Assembly (NCBI RefSeq): GCF_002272135.1
Contig: NZ_NPBF01000004.1
Location: 229,788 to 293,787 of the forward strand
Direction: 5' to 3'
DNA length: 64,000 nt
Origin: Virgibacillus sp. 7505
Lineage (GTDB): Bacteria > Bacillota > Bacilli > Bacillales > Amphibacillaceae
Within the stretch, counting starts at the first letter, position 1. Every line of letters starts with the position of its first letter. The position numbers were made by a program, and so were the translations under genes. The notes beneath the pieces were generated by a model, which saw only the letters and a program-made list of their open reading frames with translations, was not told where the DNA came from and made no database searches. Positions 25,362 through 34,093 of the stretch are shown here, piece by piece.

Positions 25362-26294
25362 ATGAAAAACGTCTATTTAAATCATGATGGCGGAGTCGAT
25401 GATCTTATTTCGCTATATCTTTTATTGAAAATGGAGAATGTGCGCCTTATCGGCTGTTCCGTCATTCCAGCAGATTGCTATTTGGAACCTGCACTGTCAG
25501 CAAGCCGGAAAATCAATGATCGCTTCGGCAATCCGGACGTACTCGAAATTGCTGCGTCCACTTCCCGAGGTAAAAATCCGTTCCCGAAAGACTGGCGCAT
25601 GCATGCCTTTTTCGTTGATGCTTTGCCAATTTTGAATGAACATCTTCCGGTGCGTACAAAGGTTGCCGAAAAACCTGCCCACTTGGATATCATAGATAAA
25701 TTGAAAGCGCAGGAAGAGAAAACGACTCTCATTTTCATCGGACCACTGACTGATTTGGCACGAGCATTGGAAATGGATCCGTCTATTGAACAGCATATCG
25801 AAAAGCTTGTATGGATGGGCGGCACATTGCTTCCAACAGGGAATGTGGAAGAACCAGAACACGATGGTACAGCTGAATGGAATGCCTTCTGGGATCCAGA
25901 AGCAATGGACACTGTTTGGAAAAGTGACATACTAATTGATATGGTAGCGCTGGAGAGTACAAATCAAGTTCCTCTTACTGTGGATATCCGCGAGGAATGG
26001 GCACGCAACCGTAAGTATGAGGGTGTCGATTTTGTAGGTCAGAGCTATGCTGCTGTACCGCCGCTCGTACACTTCGAAACGAACTCGACTTACTATCTGT
26101 GGGACGTACTTACAACAGCTTCTGTCGGCAATAGCTCCTTAGTGAAAAAACAGTCTGTTCACGTAAGTGTAGAGGCTGATGGACCATCACAAGGTCGTAC
26201 ATACGAGGATAAAAATGGGAAAGAAATTCAATTGGTTCATGATGTCGATCATGATGCTTTCTTCTCTTACATCCTGTCATTGATGAAAGCATAA
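25362..26294 (+). CDS. Nucleoside hydrolase
   Basis: A 310-residue protein. NHDGGVDDLISLYLLL at 7-22 is the calcium-binding cluster of the inosine-uridine nucleoside hydrolase family, with His-Asp-Gly-Gly in place of the usual Asp-Thr-Asp-Pro-Gly, as seen in many bacillar members; LIFIGPLTDLARAL near 125 and KLVWMGGTLLPTGNV near 145 follow, and DVDHDAFFSYIL holds the C-terminal Asp. It would hydrolyse the N-glycosidic bond of ribonucleosides to base and ribose. RBS AAAGGGAGT. A TTGACT box precedes the gene. No pyrimidine- or purine-salvage partner is adjacent. Confidence 0.85.
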   Translation: MKNVYLNHDGGVDDLISLYLLLKMENVRLIGCSVIPADCYLEPALSASRKINDRFGNPDVLEIAASTSRGKNPFPKDWRMHAFFVDALPILNEHLPVRTKVAEKPAHLDIIDKLKAQEEKTTLIFIGPLTDLARALEMDPSIEQHIEKLVWMGGTLLPTGNVEEPEHDGTAEWNAFWDPEAMDTVWKSDILIDMVALESTNQVPLTVDIREEWARNRKYEGVDFVGQSYAAVPPLVHFETNSTYYLWDVLTTASVGNSSLVKKQSVHVSVEADGPSQGRTYEDKNGKEIQLVHDVDHDAFFSYILSLMKA

Positions 26295-26360
26295 TACACC
26301 GTAGTTTCATATAATTGGTATCGCATATATACAATAAATTTGTTATACTATTCCGGGGTT

Positions 26361-26380
26361 GTTATCCACATGTGGATAAC
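26361..26380. promoter_or_regulatory. Perfect 20-bp palindrome composed of two inverted DnaA boxes
   Basis: GTTATCCACATGTGGATAAC is its own reverse complement. It contains TTATCCACA (26362-26370), the consensus DnaA box, and its inverted copy (26371-26379) back to back. It lies 12 bp downstream of a -10-like TATACT (26344-26349) and 39 bp before the next start codon, in an operator-like position. Confidence 0.75.
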
Positions 26381-26418
26381 CTAATAAGTACGAACGGAAA
26401 GAAGGCAGATTAGAGATT

Positions 26419-27216
26419 ATGTATATGGATTACCATCATCACACGAATAACTCAATCGATTCCAAAGCTGTCATGCAGGACGTGTGTGAAGAAGCAATCA
26501 GCAAAGGAATCAAAGAAATCTGTTTCACCGAGCATTTTTCCGTAAATCCATCTGCGCCAACATATGGCCATATGGATTTCGCCAAATATCAGCAGGATAT
26601 CAAAGACTCTCAGGATTCCTATGGTAACCAGCTAACGATCAAAATGGGAATTGAGCTCTGTGAACCGCATCTTATGAAGGATGTGTATCAATCTGAGCTC
26701 AGCTCCATTCCATTTGATTTCATCATGGGATCTGTTCATAATATCGGCAACCAGAAGCTGCGTCTTCATCTTCGTGCGAATGAAGACACTTTTTACGATG
26801 ACTATTTCGCAGAAATGTACACGCTTGTATCGGATGCCGATATCGACGTACTTGCTCACATCGATTTGATGAAACGTTACGCAGTCCAAGAAGGGCATGA
26901 TGTTTATCTATTCGAACAACATAAGGATCAAATTGCCGCGATTTTGGAAAAGGCGATACAGCGCGGTATCGGTATTGAGATCAACACTTCCGGTTTGCGG
27001 AGCTCACTTAAAGAGGCTCTGCCTACACCGCAGATCGTTTCTCTATATCGTGATCTAGGCGGGAAGATCCTGACACTTGGCTCTGATTCCCATAAAGCAG
27101 AGACAGTCGGGGCAGGTATAAAAGAGGCTGCACTAATTGCCAGACAATGCGGATTCACTCATATCTGCCAATTTGATAAGCGCGAACCGCGTGCTGTGCC
27201 TTTACCTTTAAGCTAA
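26419..27216 (+). CDS. hisJ: PHP-type histidinol-phosphatase (HisJ/YtvP-like)
   Basis: A 265-residue PHP-domain phosphoesterase. MDYHHHTNNSIDS holds the first metal-binding histidines, FTEHFSVNP near 37, IKMGIELCEPH (Glu) near 76, MGSVHNIG (His) near 112, VLAHIDLMKRY near 143 and LGSDSHKAETVG (Asp, His) near 225. The trinuclear-metal enzyme dephosphorylates histidinol phosphate in histidine synthesis. No other his genes are here. Two in-frame ATGs (26419, 26425) are possible. Its 3' end overlaps the convergent neighbour by 9 bp and no terminator is seen. Confidence 0.85.
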   Translation: MYMDYHHHTNNSIDSKAVMQDVCEEAISKGIKEICFTEHFSVNPSAPTYGHMDFAKYQQDIKDSQDSYGNQLTIKMGIELCEPHLMKDVYQSELSSIPFDFIMGSVHNIGNQKLRLHLRANEDTFYDDYFAEMYTLVSDADIDVLAHIDLMKRYAVQEGHDVYLFEQHKDQIAAILEKAIQRGIGIEINTSGLRSSLKEALPTPQIVSLYRDLGGKILTLGSDSHKAETVGAGIKEAALIARQCGFTHICQFDKREPRAVPLPLS

Positions 27217-28014
27217 TACTTCCTTTTCATTACGCAGCTTATGCTTGATAAAAGCTTTGAATTGCTCATCCTGACTGTCCGGCACTAATGCTGGATTGTC
27301 AGGATTTTGCATATAGGATTCTTCTTCACTCCATAATTCCTTCCTCAGCACTCGCAGTCTTACATAATACGTCATCAGCTTCAGATCAAGCCACATTTCT
27401 TCTTTGAAGAACTCAAATACTTCTGCCTGACTTGCTGTTGTCTCCTCTTTCTTCTGTGCAATCGTATATTGCGCTTGTACGATCTTATTCAGATGCTCTT
27501 CCATCACTTCCTGTTCAGCAGTTGTGAATGTTCCCTTACTGATGGTATCATTCATCAGCTTCTCGGCTTCTGCTGTATGCTTCAATATTGATTCCTGCTC
27601 CTGCCGAATTGTATCCAACAGATCAAAAAATCTAGAAAATGCCTGCTGGATGATATCGGTAGCAAGACGCATCACATTCTTCTCCACAGCCTCAAGCAGC
27701 TGACGAAAAGAATGATAGCGAGTGTCCGTCAGTTTAACTCCATCATCTGAAGTCAACCTCCGAATCATCTGCACACTGGTCATATAGCTATAGTAACGAG
27801 CAGCCAGATCCTCCACTTCATGCTGCGTAGGTACTCTGCCGTCCTCTGCAATAAGCAGCCGTTCATTGCTGGGCATAAATGTAAAATAATAATGCACTGG
27901 TATGTTATTGTCCTTGCATACAGCAGGACATACATCCATACGTTCATCATCCTGCTTCCGATTGCGCTCGGCCGCTTCACTCACCTGCTGCGGTAACAAC
28001 TCTTTCGTAATCAT
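27208..28014 (-). CDS. Unknown cytoplasmic coiled-coil protein, 268 residues
   Basis: I do not recognise the family. The protein has no signal peptide or membrane segment. Residues 1-35 hold CPAVCKDN (two Cys), residues 38-60 a compact beta-like segment (VHYYFTFMPSNERLLIAED), and residues about 110-210 are strongly helical and charged with coiled-coil character (VMRLATDIIQQAFSRFFDLL, then AEKLMNDTI and AQKKEETTASQ). The C-terminus is acidic then basic. ATG 28014 follows ACGGAGGAATTCGG. A TTGAGT-N17-TACTAG promoter is visible upstream. It lies downstream of motB but beyond motB's terminator, so it is probably separate from motility. Confidence 0.75.
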   Translation of the reverse strand: MITKELLPQQVSEAAERNRKQDDERMDVCPAVCKDNNIPVHYYFTFMPSNERLLIAEDGRVPTQHEVEDLAARYYSYMTSVQMIRRLTSDDGVKLTDTRYHSFRQLLEAVEKNVMRLATDIIQQAFSRFFDLLDTIRQEQESILKHTAEAEKLMNDTISKGTFTTAEQEVMEEHLNKIVQAQYTIAQKKEETTASQAEVFEFFKEEMWLDLKLMTYYVRLRVLRKELWSEEESYMQNPDNPALVPDSQDEQFKAFIKHKLRNEKEVLA

Positions 28015-28123
28015 CCGAATTCCTCCGTTCTTTCCTGCTTATATCTAGTATTTCACAAATTTATCTAACTCAATCCTACCTTATTTCCCTATTCTTATGT
28101 AAGCATTTTCATTCCATAATAAA

Positions 28124-28150
28124 AATAACAGCCCTCATAGGACTGTTATT
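28124..28150 (-). terminator. Intrinsic terminator of motAB
   Basis: Minus strand AATAACAGTCC and GGGCTGTTATT pair (one G-U) around TATGA, followed by a T-rich stretch; overlaps the motB stop codon. Confidence 0.8.
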
Positions 28151-28958
28151 CTGTCTCAGCTTTTCGAGGCAAGATCAAGACTTCCACTCGGCGGTTCTTT
28201 TCCCTGCCTTCAGCTGTATCGTTTGAAGCGATCGGTTTAAATTCACCGTATCCTTTTGAACTGAACCAGCGTGGGTCAAGCTCCTCGTTTTCCAATACGA
28301 CTTTCATGAAGTTAACAGAACGCATCACACTAAGCTCCCAGTTGGAATTGTATGATGATGTGCTTATCGGCACATTATCGGTATGACCGCTGATGATTAC
28401 TTCGCGCGGCGGATCCATCACAAGAAGATCCGAAATCTCTCTTGCGATCTCTTCATCACTTACACTGACCTCACTGCTGCCCGAGTTGAACAAGACATTG
28501 TCATTGATAGTCAGCAGCAAGCCCTCGTCTGTCAACGCAGTTGAGAACTTATCACTCAGATCTTTATCCTTGATATATGTCTCTATCTTCTCCTGAATCT
28601 TTTGCAGCTCTTCCTGTTCGGCTGCTTCCAAGTCAGCTTCATTAGCTTTCTCTTTATCAGCCTCTTCAGATGCAGCTGTCTCTTCTTTCTTTTCTTCTTC
28701 ATTATTCTGATCAATAGCAGTTGAACTAGTATCGTTTCCTGGAGTCATGCTTGTATTGGATTCCAATAACCCTTCTCCGCCATGCAAGATACTGCTGAAG
28801 GAGTCAGATATTTTGGCGAACTTCTGCGCATCGATTGAGCTGGTGGCGAACAAGACGATGAAAAGCGCCAGCAGAAGTGTCAGAAGATCGGCATACGGGA
28901 GCAGCCAGGATTCGTCCACATGTTCTTCATGCTTTTTGTGCTTGCGCCTCCGGCTCAT
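28146..28958 (-). CDS. motB: Flagellar stator protein MotB
   Basis: A 270-residue protein: basic N-terminus, then one transmembrane helix with the proton-carrying Asp24 in LLPYADLLTLLLALFIVLF, a long acidic linker (residues 75-125), and a C-terminal OmpA-like peptidoglycan-binding domain (FNSGSSEVS, VIISGHTDNVPI, GYGEFKPIASND, NRRVEVLI). With MotA it forms the ion channel that drives flagellar rotation. The sequence fits the H+-type MotB rather than the Na+-type MotS, judged from the helix only. It overlaps motA by 4 bp. Confidence 0.95.
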   Translation of the reverse strand: MSRRRKHKKHEEHVDESWLLPYADLLTLLLALFIVLFATSSIDAQKFAKISDSFSSILHGGEGLLESNTSMTPGNDTSSTAIDQNNEEEKKEETAASEEADKEKANEADLEAAEQEELQKIQEKIETYIKDKDLSDKFSTALTDEGLLLTINDNVLFNSGSSEVSVSDEEIAREISDLLVMDPPREVIISGHTDNVPISTSSYNSNWELSVMRSVNFMKVVLENEELDPRWFSSKGYGEFKPIASNDTAEGREKNRRVEVLILPRKAETE

Positions 28959-29752
28959 ACTGCCACTTCCTCTTCCGTCTCCGCCTCAGCAAACTCAGCT
29001 TTTTCTTTACTTGGCAAGTAAGCAAGCAGCTTCTGTTCGAGCATGCGCGGTGTCTCGCCTTCTAAGATGGAGAGGATACCTTCCACCATCAGCAGCTTAT
29101 GCTGTACTTCCTGCTGTGTCTTCCGCTTCAATTTATTGGCGATCGGGTGACAGATGACATAGCCTGTAAATATCCCCATTAAAGTTGCAACAAAGGCAGC
29201 AGCAATAGCATGACTTAACTTATCGATATCTGATATGTCGCCAAGTGCCGCAATAAGGCCGATAACAGCTCCCAGTACACCTAATGATGGTGCATAAGTG
29301 CCGGCCTGTGTGAAAATAGATGCACCAACCGCATGACGATCTTCCAACGCATCAACCTCTTCATTTAAAACATTACGGATATATTCTGGTGACTCTCCAT
29401 CAACAGCCATGCTCAATCCGTTCCGAAGAAAATCATCTTCTACATCACGAGCACTGTTCTCCAATGCAAGCAATCCTTCTTTCCGGCTAATCTGTGACCA
29501 TTCCGAAAACATACGGACAAGCTCTTTTGTATTGAATTCCTGTTTATTCTTAAATACAACGCCAAGCAGCTTAGGGAATCGTTTCAATTCATTTCCCGGA
29601 AAAGCCAGTACAACAGAAGCTGCTGTACCTACGATGATGATCAGTATGGCAGCAGGGTTAATAAGTGCTGCAGGACTTACACCCTTCAATACCATACCGA
29701 CTCCTACTGCAACCAAGCCCAATATAACACCAATGATTGATGATTTATCCAT
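28955..29752 (-). CDS. motA: Flagellar stator protein MotA
   Basis: A 265-residue four-helix membrane protein: MDKSSIIGVILGLVAVGVGM (helix 1), ALINPAAILIIIVGTAASVVLAF (helix 2), a cytoplasmic loop with FSEWSQISRKEGLLALE (charged residues that contact FliG), and the paired helices YAPSLGVLGAVIGLIAALGD (Pro-containing) and HAIAAAFVATLMGIFTGYV. RBS AGGAGAATGG. Translationally coupled to motB. A sigma-D-type promoter stands 36 bp upstream, fitting late motility expression. Confidence 0.96.
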   Translation of the reverse strand: MDKSSIIGVILGLVAVGVGMVLKGVSPAALINPAAILIIIVGTAASVVLAFPGNELKRFPKLLGVVFKNKQEFNTKELVRMFSEWSQISRKEGLLALENSARDVEDDFLRNGLSMAVDGESPEYIRNVLNEEVDALEDRHAVGASIFTQAGTYAPSLGVLGAVIGLIAALGDISDIDKLSHAIAAAFVATLMGIFTGYVICHPIANKLKRKTQQEVQHKLLMVEGILSILEGETPRMLEQKLLAYLPSKEKAEFAEAETEEEVAV

Positions 29753-29787
29753 ATTTCCATTCTCCTAAAAAAGTTTGATTACCATTA

Positions 29788-29814
29788 ATATCGGATGCAA
29801 TTATAAAATCTGTA
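29788..29814 (-). promoter_or_regulatory. Candidate sigma-D (flagellar) promoter of motAB
   Basis: Minus strand TACA (29814-29811), a 15-bp spacer and TCCGATAT (29795-29788) differ by one base in each element from the sigma-D consensus TAAA-N15-GCCGATAT. Confidence 0.72.
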
Positions 29815-29942
29815 TGCTTTTTCATAAACTTTACGTTTCTTTTCCAGGAGAGAAGGTTATCAGTAACAAAAGTGTCAAAATTATATTCGACAGTATAGTC
29901 TGCGGCCTTTTACCTAAGCTAAAAACATTGCAAAAGACACAG

Positions 29943-29964
29943 TTGGCAGGAAGACACGTGACAA
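29943..29964. promoter_or_regulatory. Candidate MtlR operator
   Basis: TTGGCA-N10-TGACAA is an imperfect inverted repeat of the TTGNCA/TGNCAA kind described for MtlR sites of bacilli, about 105 bp upstream of mtlA. Confidence 0.5.
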
Positions 29965-29982
29965 AGGTGGTGTTTGTTTCTG

Positions 29983-30012
29983 TTGTGAAATCGCATACAT
30001 ACCTCGTAAGAT
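29983..30012 (+). promoter_or_regulatory. Candidate mtlA promoter with overlapping cre-like site
   Basis: TTGTGA (29983-29988), 18-bp spacer and TAAGAT (30007-30012). TGAAATCGCATACA (29986-29999) within it fits the cre consensus at 12 of 14 positions with an intact central CG, suggesting CcpA repression. The rest of the 315-bp gap 29753-30067 holds the motAB sigma-D-type promoter and nothing else I can support. Confidence 0.45.
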
Positions 30013-30067
30013 AGAAGCAAGCACTACTATATACAATATTTTTTCACATATAAAAGGGGGAAAAAGC

Positions 30068-31552
30068 ATGGCACAGGAAAAAGCCGGTGTCCGCGCTCGT
30101 GTTCAAAAGTTTGGCTCATATTTGAGCAGCATGGTTATGCCAAACATCGGTGCATTTATTGCTTGGGGTCTTATTACCGCTTTATTCATTCCGGATGGAT
30201 ACTTTCCAAATGAAACGATCGCTGCGATCGTTAGTCCGTCCATCACGTATTTACTGCCATTATTAATTGGTTTTACTGGAGGACGTCTCGTCCACGATAT
30301 CCGAGGCGGTGTCGTTGGGGCAATCGTCACCATGGGGGCAATTGTAGGCTCTCCGGATACTCCGATGTTCCTTGGTGCAATGGCAATGGGTCCGCTCGGC
30401 GGATATGCCATCAAATTGTTTGACCAGTATATCGGTTCTAAAGTACGTTCCGGTTTCGAAATGCTAGTCAATAACTTTTCTGCCGGTATCATCGGCGGTG
30501 CACTTGCTATCGGTGCAATCTATTTTGTAGGTCCGCTCCTTGAAGGTTTGACGAACGTATTGTCAGCTGGTGTTGACTGGCTCGTTGGACTTGGTCTTCT
30601 GCCGCTTGTTAACGTCTTGATTGAACCAGCGAAAGTATTGTTCTTGAACAATGCGATCAACCATAGTATTTTTACTCCGCTTGGTCTTGAACAATCAGCA
30701 GAAGTCGGTAAATCCATACTATTCCTGCTGGAAGCTAACCCAGGACCAGGACTAGGTATCCTACTTGCTTTTATGGTCTTTGGAAAAGGAAGCGCAAGAG
30801 CATCTGCACCAGGTGCAGCAATCATCCATTTCTTCGGGGGGATTCATGAGATCTACTTCCCGTATATCTTGATGAAACCATTCTTGATTGTTGCGGCAAT
30901 TGGCGGCGGTGTAACAGGTACACTTATCTTCTCTCTAATGGATGTTGGTCTTCGTGCGGCAGCATCACCAGGTAGTGTCATCGCAATCTTCTTGATGGGT
31001 AATCCAAGTGACTACCTCGGCCTGGCACTTGGTATTCTCGGTGCAGCTGCAGTATCATTCGCTATCTCTGCTGTCATCATGAAGAGCAGTAAAGCTTCCG
31101 AAACGAATATTGAGGAAGCAACTGCGAAATCTAAAGAAATGAAAGGTACAAAACCAGCTGCTGCTGTCGGTATCAACCAAGCTGGCGGTGCTGCAGATGA
31201 AGCTGCAGAAACACTTGATACAAAAGTACAGCACGATGAAACGAGCAGTAATTCATTCGACTACAGCAATGTAAACAAAATTACATTCGCTTGTGATGCA
31301 GGCATGGGATCAAGTGCAATGGGTGCTTCCCTTCTGCGTAAGAAGATGAAGGATGCTGGATTGACTGAAATCAAGGTCGATAATGCAGCCATCTCCAATA
31401 TCCAGGATGATGCTGATATCGTCATCACACAGAAGAATCTGACAGACCGCGCCCGCAACAAACGTCCTGACGCTGAGCATATCTCAGTGGAAAACTTCTT
31501 GAACAGTCCGAGATACGCAGAACTGATCGAGAACCTTAAAAAGCATCAATAA
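30068..31552 (+). CDS. mtlA: PTS mannitol transporter subunit IICB
   Basis: A 494-residue protein. The N-terminal ~340 residues form the EIIC membrane domain (MPNIGAFIAWGLITALF, GGRLVHDIRGGVVGAIV, HSIFTPLGLEQ and GGIHEIYFPYIL, the last being the substrate-contact motif). A Pro/Ala/Lys-rich linker leads to the EIIB domain with the phosphorylated Cys409 in ACDAGMGSSAMGAS. EIIA is encoded separately by mtlF. It takes up mannitol as mannitol-1-phosphate. RBS AAAAGGGGG. First gene of mtlA-mtlR-mtlF-mtlD. Confidence 0.96.
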   Translation: MAQEKAGVRARVQKFGSYLSSMVMPNIGAFIAWGLITALFIPDGYFPNETIAAIVSPSITYLLPLLIGFTGGRLVHDIRGGVVGAIVTMGAIVGSPDTPMFLGAMAMGPLGGYAIKLFDQYIGSKVRSGFEMLVNNFSAGIIGGALAIGAIYFVGPLLEGLTNVLSAGVDWLVGLGLLPLVNVLIEPAKVLFLNNAINHSIFTPLGLEQSAEVGKSILFLLEANPGPGLGILLAFMVFGKGSARASAPGAAIIHFFGGIHEIYFPYILMKPFLIVAAIGGGVTGTLIFSLMDVGLRAAASPGSVIAIFLMGNPSDYLGLALGILGAAAVSFAISAVIMKSSKASETNIEEATAKSKEMKGTKPAAAVGINQAGGAADEAAETLDTKVQHDETSSNSFDYSNVNKITFACDAGMGSSAMGASLLRKKMKDAGLTEIKVDNAAISNIQDDADIVITQKNLTDRARNKRPDAEHISVENFLNSPRYAELIENLKKHQ

Positions 31553-31568
31553 GCAAGGAGTGATTGAT

Positions 31569-33659
31569 TTGGAATTGGTTAGCAGCAGAGAAAGAAGAAT
31601 AATCCTGCAATTGCTGCGTTCCAGAAACCAATTCATCTCCATTCGAGAGCTGGCAGAGCTATTACATGTCAGCTCTCGAACTATTCACCGGGAATTGAAG
31701 CAAGTGGAACGTACACTTGCCGAAAATAAGCTGTCCCTGCTGCGCGTTACCGGATCCGGTATCCGGATTGAAGGAGAAAGGGAACAGATGGAAGCATTGC
31801 AAGAGCAGCTGCGTGATGCGGTCGAGGTAGATACGACCCAGGAAGAGCGGCTGCTTCATTTGCTTTATCTACTAGTTGAGGCTGCCGAACCTGTTAAAGT
31901 AGCTTATTTGGCAAATGAAGTGCAATTATCGAAAACGGCTTTATCCATGTATTTGGATGCATTGGAGGCAAGGTTAGCCGATTATTCGCTGTCCATCATA
32001 AGGCGTCGAGGTGTTGGAGTTGAGCTGGATGGAGAAGAGAACGAAAAAAGGAAGGTACTCGTCCAGCTCATGATGGAACAGCTGGATCAAGCATCCATCT
32101 ATACTTTTACAAATGATCACGAAGAACAGAATTTGCATCAGTTCCTTCAAAACATCATAAAGGATCAGCGTATGACAATGGTCGAAAAATACGTAATGGA
32201 TCATTTGACCAAACTGTCGTATTCCATTGCAGACAATGCCTACGTTGCATTGATCACCTATATCAGTATTACGATCAAAAGAATACAGCAGGCCAATAGC
32301 GTTACACTATCTCCCCCGCTGCTCGAATCTTTACAAAAAACGGAAGAATATACGATTGCCGCGGCCCTCAGCAGGGAATTGGAAGATACCTTCTCTGTAA
32401 CGTTTTCAGCTTCTGAGATTGGTTATATTGCCGTACAGATCCAAGGTGCGAAGCGGAACGAAACGACACATCGCTCTGATCCGCTGTTTGAGTTGCAAGT
32501 ACAAGCTTTCATCCAATTGGTTGCTGCTTCGATACAGCTGCCACAGTTGGAAAAGGACGAAACTTTTACTGATGGACTGCTCGCTCATATCGAACCGGCT
32601 ATCAGCCGAGCGAGGGAAGGTATTCAAACGTACAATCCGCTCACAGAGAAGATTGAACAAGATTATCAAAAAGTTGTAGCCGCAGTTCGAGATGCTCTTG
32701 AAACGGTGTTTCCAACTTTTCGTTTCGGACAAGGAGAAGTTGCCTTCCTGGCACTGCATTTCGCTTCCGCAAGGGAAAGGCAGCGCAGCAGACAACGATT
32801 GCATGCCTTAGTCGTTTGCGCAAGCGGGATTGGCACTTCCAAGATGCTTGCCAGCAGGCTGCAGAATGAGTTTCCCGAAATCACCCAGGTGTCGCTGTCA
32901 TCTTTTCTAGAGTTGAAGGATATGGAGTTGGAAAGCTTTGATTTGCTTATTTCAACAATCAGCCTTGACCAATTCCACCGCCAATACTTGCTTGTCAATC
33001 CACTCCTGCCTGGACCGGATGTCAAACGAGTAGATGCATTCATCCAACAGGAACTTCCGACTATTTATAAGAAAAGAAAACATATAGCACCCGCTAAAGC
33101 GTCACCCGCAACATATCCGACAGTTTCAGCTTTCGATTCAAAATTAGAGGAATTGAAGACATTGACAGCGGCTACTCGAACTGTATGGAATAACTTTTTG
33201 ATCGATGAGACATATCAATCGCAGATAGATTTGTTCTCCTATATCGATCAGCGTGCAGCGGATCATGCTGTCATCAAGAAAGAAGGAACGCTTGCAACCC
33301 TTCTCCGACAACGTGATGAGCTCGGCGGAATGGGTATCCCTGATACAAGAATGGCTTTGTATCATAGCCGCAGTACAGAAATCGAGCAGCCCGCATTTTG
33401 GATGATGGCGCTATCCTCCCCTATTATGATCAAGGGGATGGACAACAAAGTGATGGAGGCTGATCGCCTTTTCATCCTTGCTGCACCGGACAATTTGCCT
33501 GCGAGCTGTTACGAGCTGTTCAGTAAGATCAGTATCCTTATTTTAGAAGAGCATATTCAGCACATGATTCGCTCTGCGGATCATGTTGCACTCAGCAAGG
33601 AATTGGCGCAGCTGCTCACTGCCCACATCCAACAATTCACAGATCACTTAGGAGGGTAA
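31569..33659 (+). CDS. mtlR: Mannitol operon transcriptional activator MtlR
   Basis: A 696-residue multi-domain regulator: DeoR/Mga-type HTH (FISIRELAELLHVSSRTIHREL, residues 20-41), a second HTH-like region (LANEVQLSKTALSMYLDAL), two PRD domains (conserved His in the HLTKLSYSIADN and HFAS regions), an EIIB-Gat-like domain with Cys in VVCASGIGTSKM and a C-terminal EIIA-Mtl-like domain. Phosphorylation by HPr and mannitol EII controls it. I prefer TTG 31569, with AAGGAG 9 nt upstream; the GTG at 31560 overlaps that site. It lies inside the operon, between mtlA and mtlF, as in Geobacillus. Confidence 0.93.
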   Translation: MELVSSRERRIILQLLRSRNQFISIRELAELLHVSSRTIHRELKQVERTLAENKLSLLRVTGSGIRIEGEREQMEALQEQLRDAVEVDTTQEERLLHLLYLLVEAAEPVKVAYLANEVQLSKTALSMYLDALEARLADYSLSIIRRRGVGVELDGEENEKRKVLVQLMMEQLDQASIYTFTNDHEEQNLHQFLQNIIKDQRMTMVEKYVMDHLTKLSYSIADNAYVALITYISITIKRIQQANSVTLSPPLLESLQKTEEYTIAAALSRELEDTFSVTFSASEIGYIAVQIQGAKRNETTHRSDPLFELQVQAFIQLVAASIQLPQLEKDETFTDGLLAHIEPAISRAREGIQTYNPLTEKIEQDYQKVVAAVRDALETVFPTFRFGQGEVAFLALHFASARERQRSRQRLHALVVCASGIGTSKMLASRLQNEFPEITQVSLSSFLELKDMELESFDLLISTISLDQFHRQYLLVNPLLPGPDVKRVDAFIQQELPTIYKKRKHIAPAKASPATYPTVSAFDSKLEELKTLTAATRTVWNNFLIDETYQSQIDLFSYIDQRAADHAVIKKEGTLATLLRQRDELGGMGIPDTRMALYHSRSTEIEQPAFWMMALSSPIMIKGMDNKVMEADRLFILAAPDNLPASCYELFSKISILILEEHIQHMIRSADHVALSKELAQLLTAHIQQFTDHLGG

Positions 33660-33661
33660 TC

Positions 33662-34093
33662 ATGGAAGTATTACAAGAAGCAAATATTTTGATGAACACG
33701 ACATTGGACAATCAGGAAGATGCTATCCGGAAAGCCGGCCAAATTCTTGTGGATAATGGCTATGTTAATGAAACGTATGTGGATAAAATGATCGAACGAG
33801 AAGCATTGACATCTACTTATATGGGTAATTTCGTAGCTATTCCGCATGGTACAGAAGATGCAAAAGGCGAAGTTATCGCTTCCGGTATCTCTATCATCCA
33901 GGCACCAGAAGGCGTTACATTCGATGGCAATGAAGTGAAGCTCGTTTTCGGTATTGCTGGTAAAAACAATGAACATTTGGATATCCTTTCGCAAATTGCT
34001 ATCGTTTGCTCCGAGGAGGAAAACATTGAAAAGCTTGTGAATGCAACAAGCAAACAGGAGATCATTGACATGTTCTCTGAGGTGGATGCGTAA
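33662..34093 (+). CDS. mtlF: PTS mannitol transporter subunit IIA
   Basis: A 143-residue EIIA of the fructose/mannitol family. The phosphorylated His is H62 in FVAIPHGTEDAK, and the family motif FGIAGKNNEHLDILSQIA lies near 96-113. It passes phosphate from HPr to the EIIB domain of MtlA. It begins 2 bp after the mtlR stop with GGAGGG in the mtlR 3' end, and its TAA overlaps the mtlD ATG by one base. Confidence 0.95.
   Translation: MEVLQEANILMNTTLDNQEDAIRKAGQILVDNGYVNETYVDKMIEREALTSTYMGNFVAIPHGTEDAKGEVIASGISIIQAPEGVTFDGNEVKLVFGIAGKNNEHLDILSQIAIVCSEEENIEKLVNATSKQEIIDMFSEVDA

Noticed and set aside
29775..30014. 79-residue plus-strand ORF upstream of mtlA
   Set aside because: It overlaps the mtlA operator, cre and promoter, and has no ribosome binding site or protein-like character.
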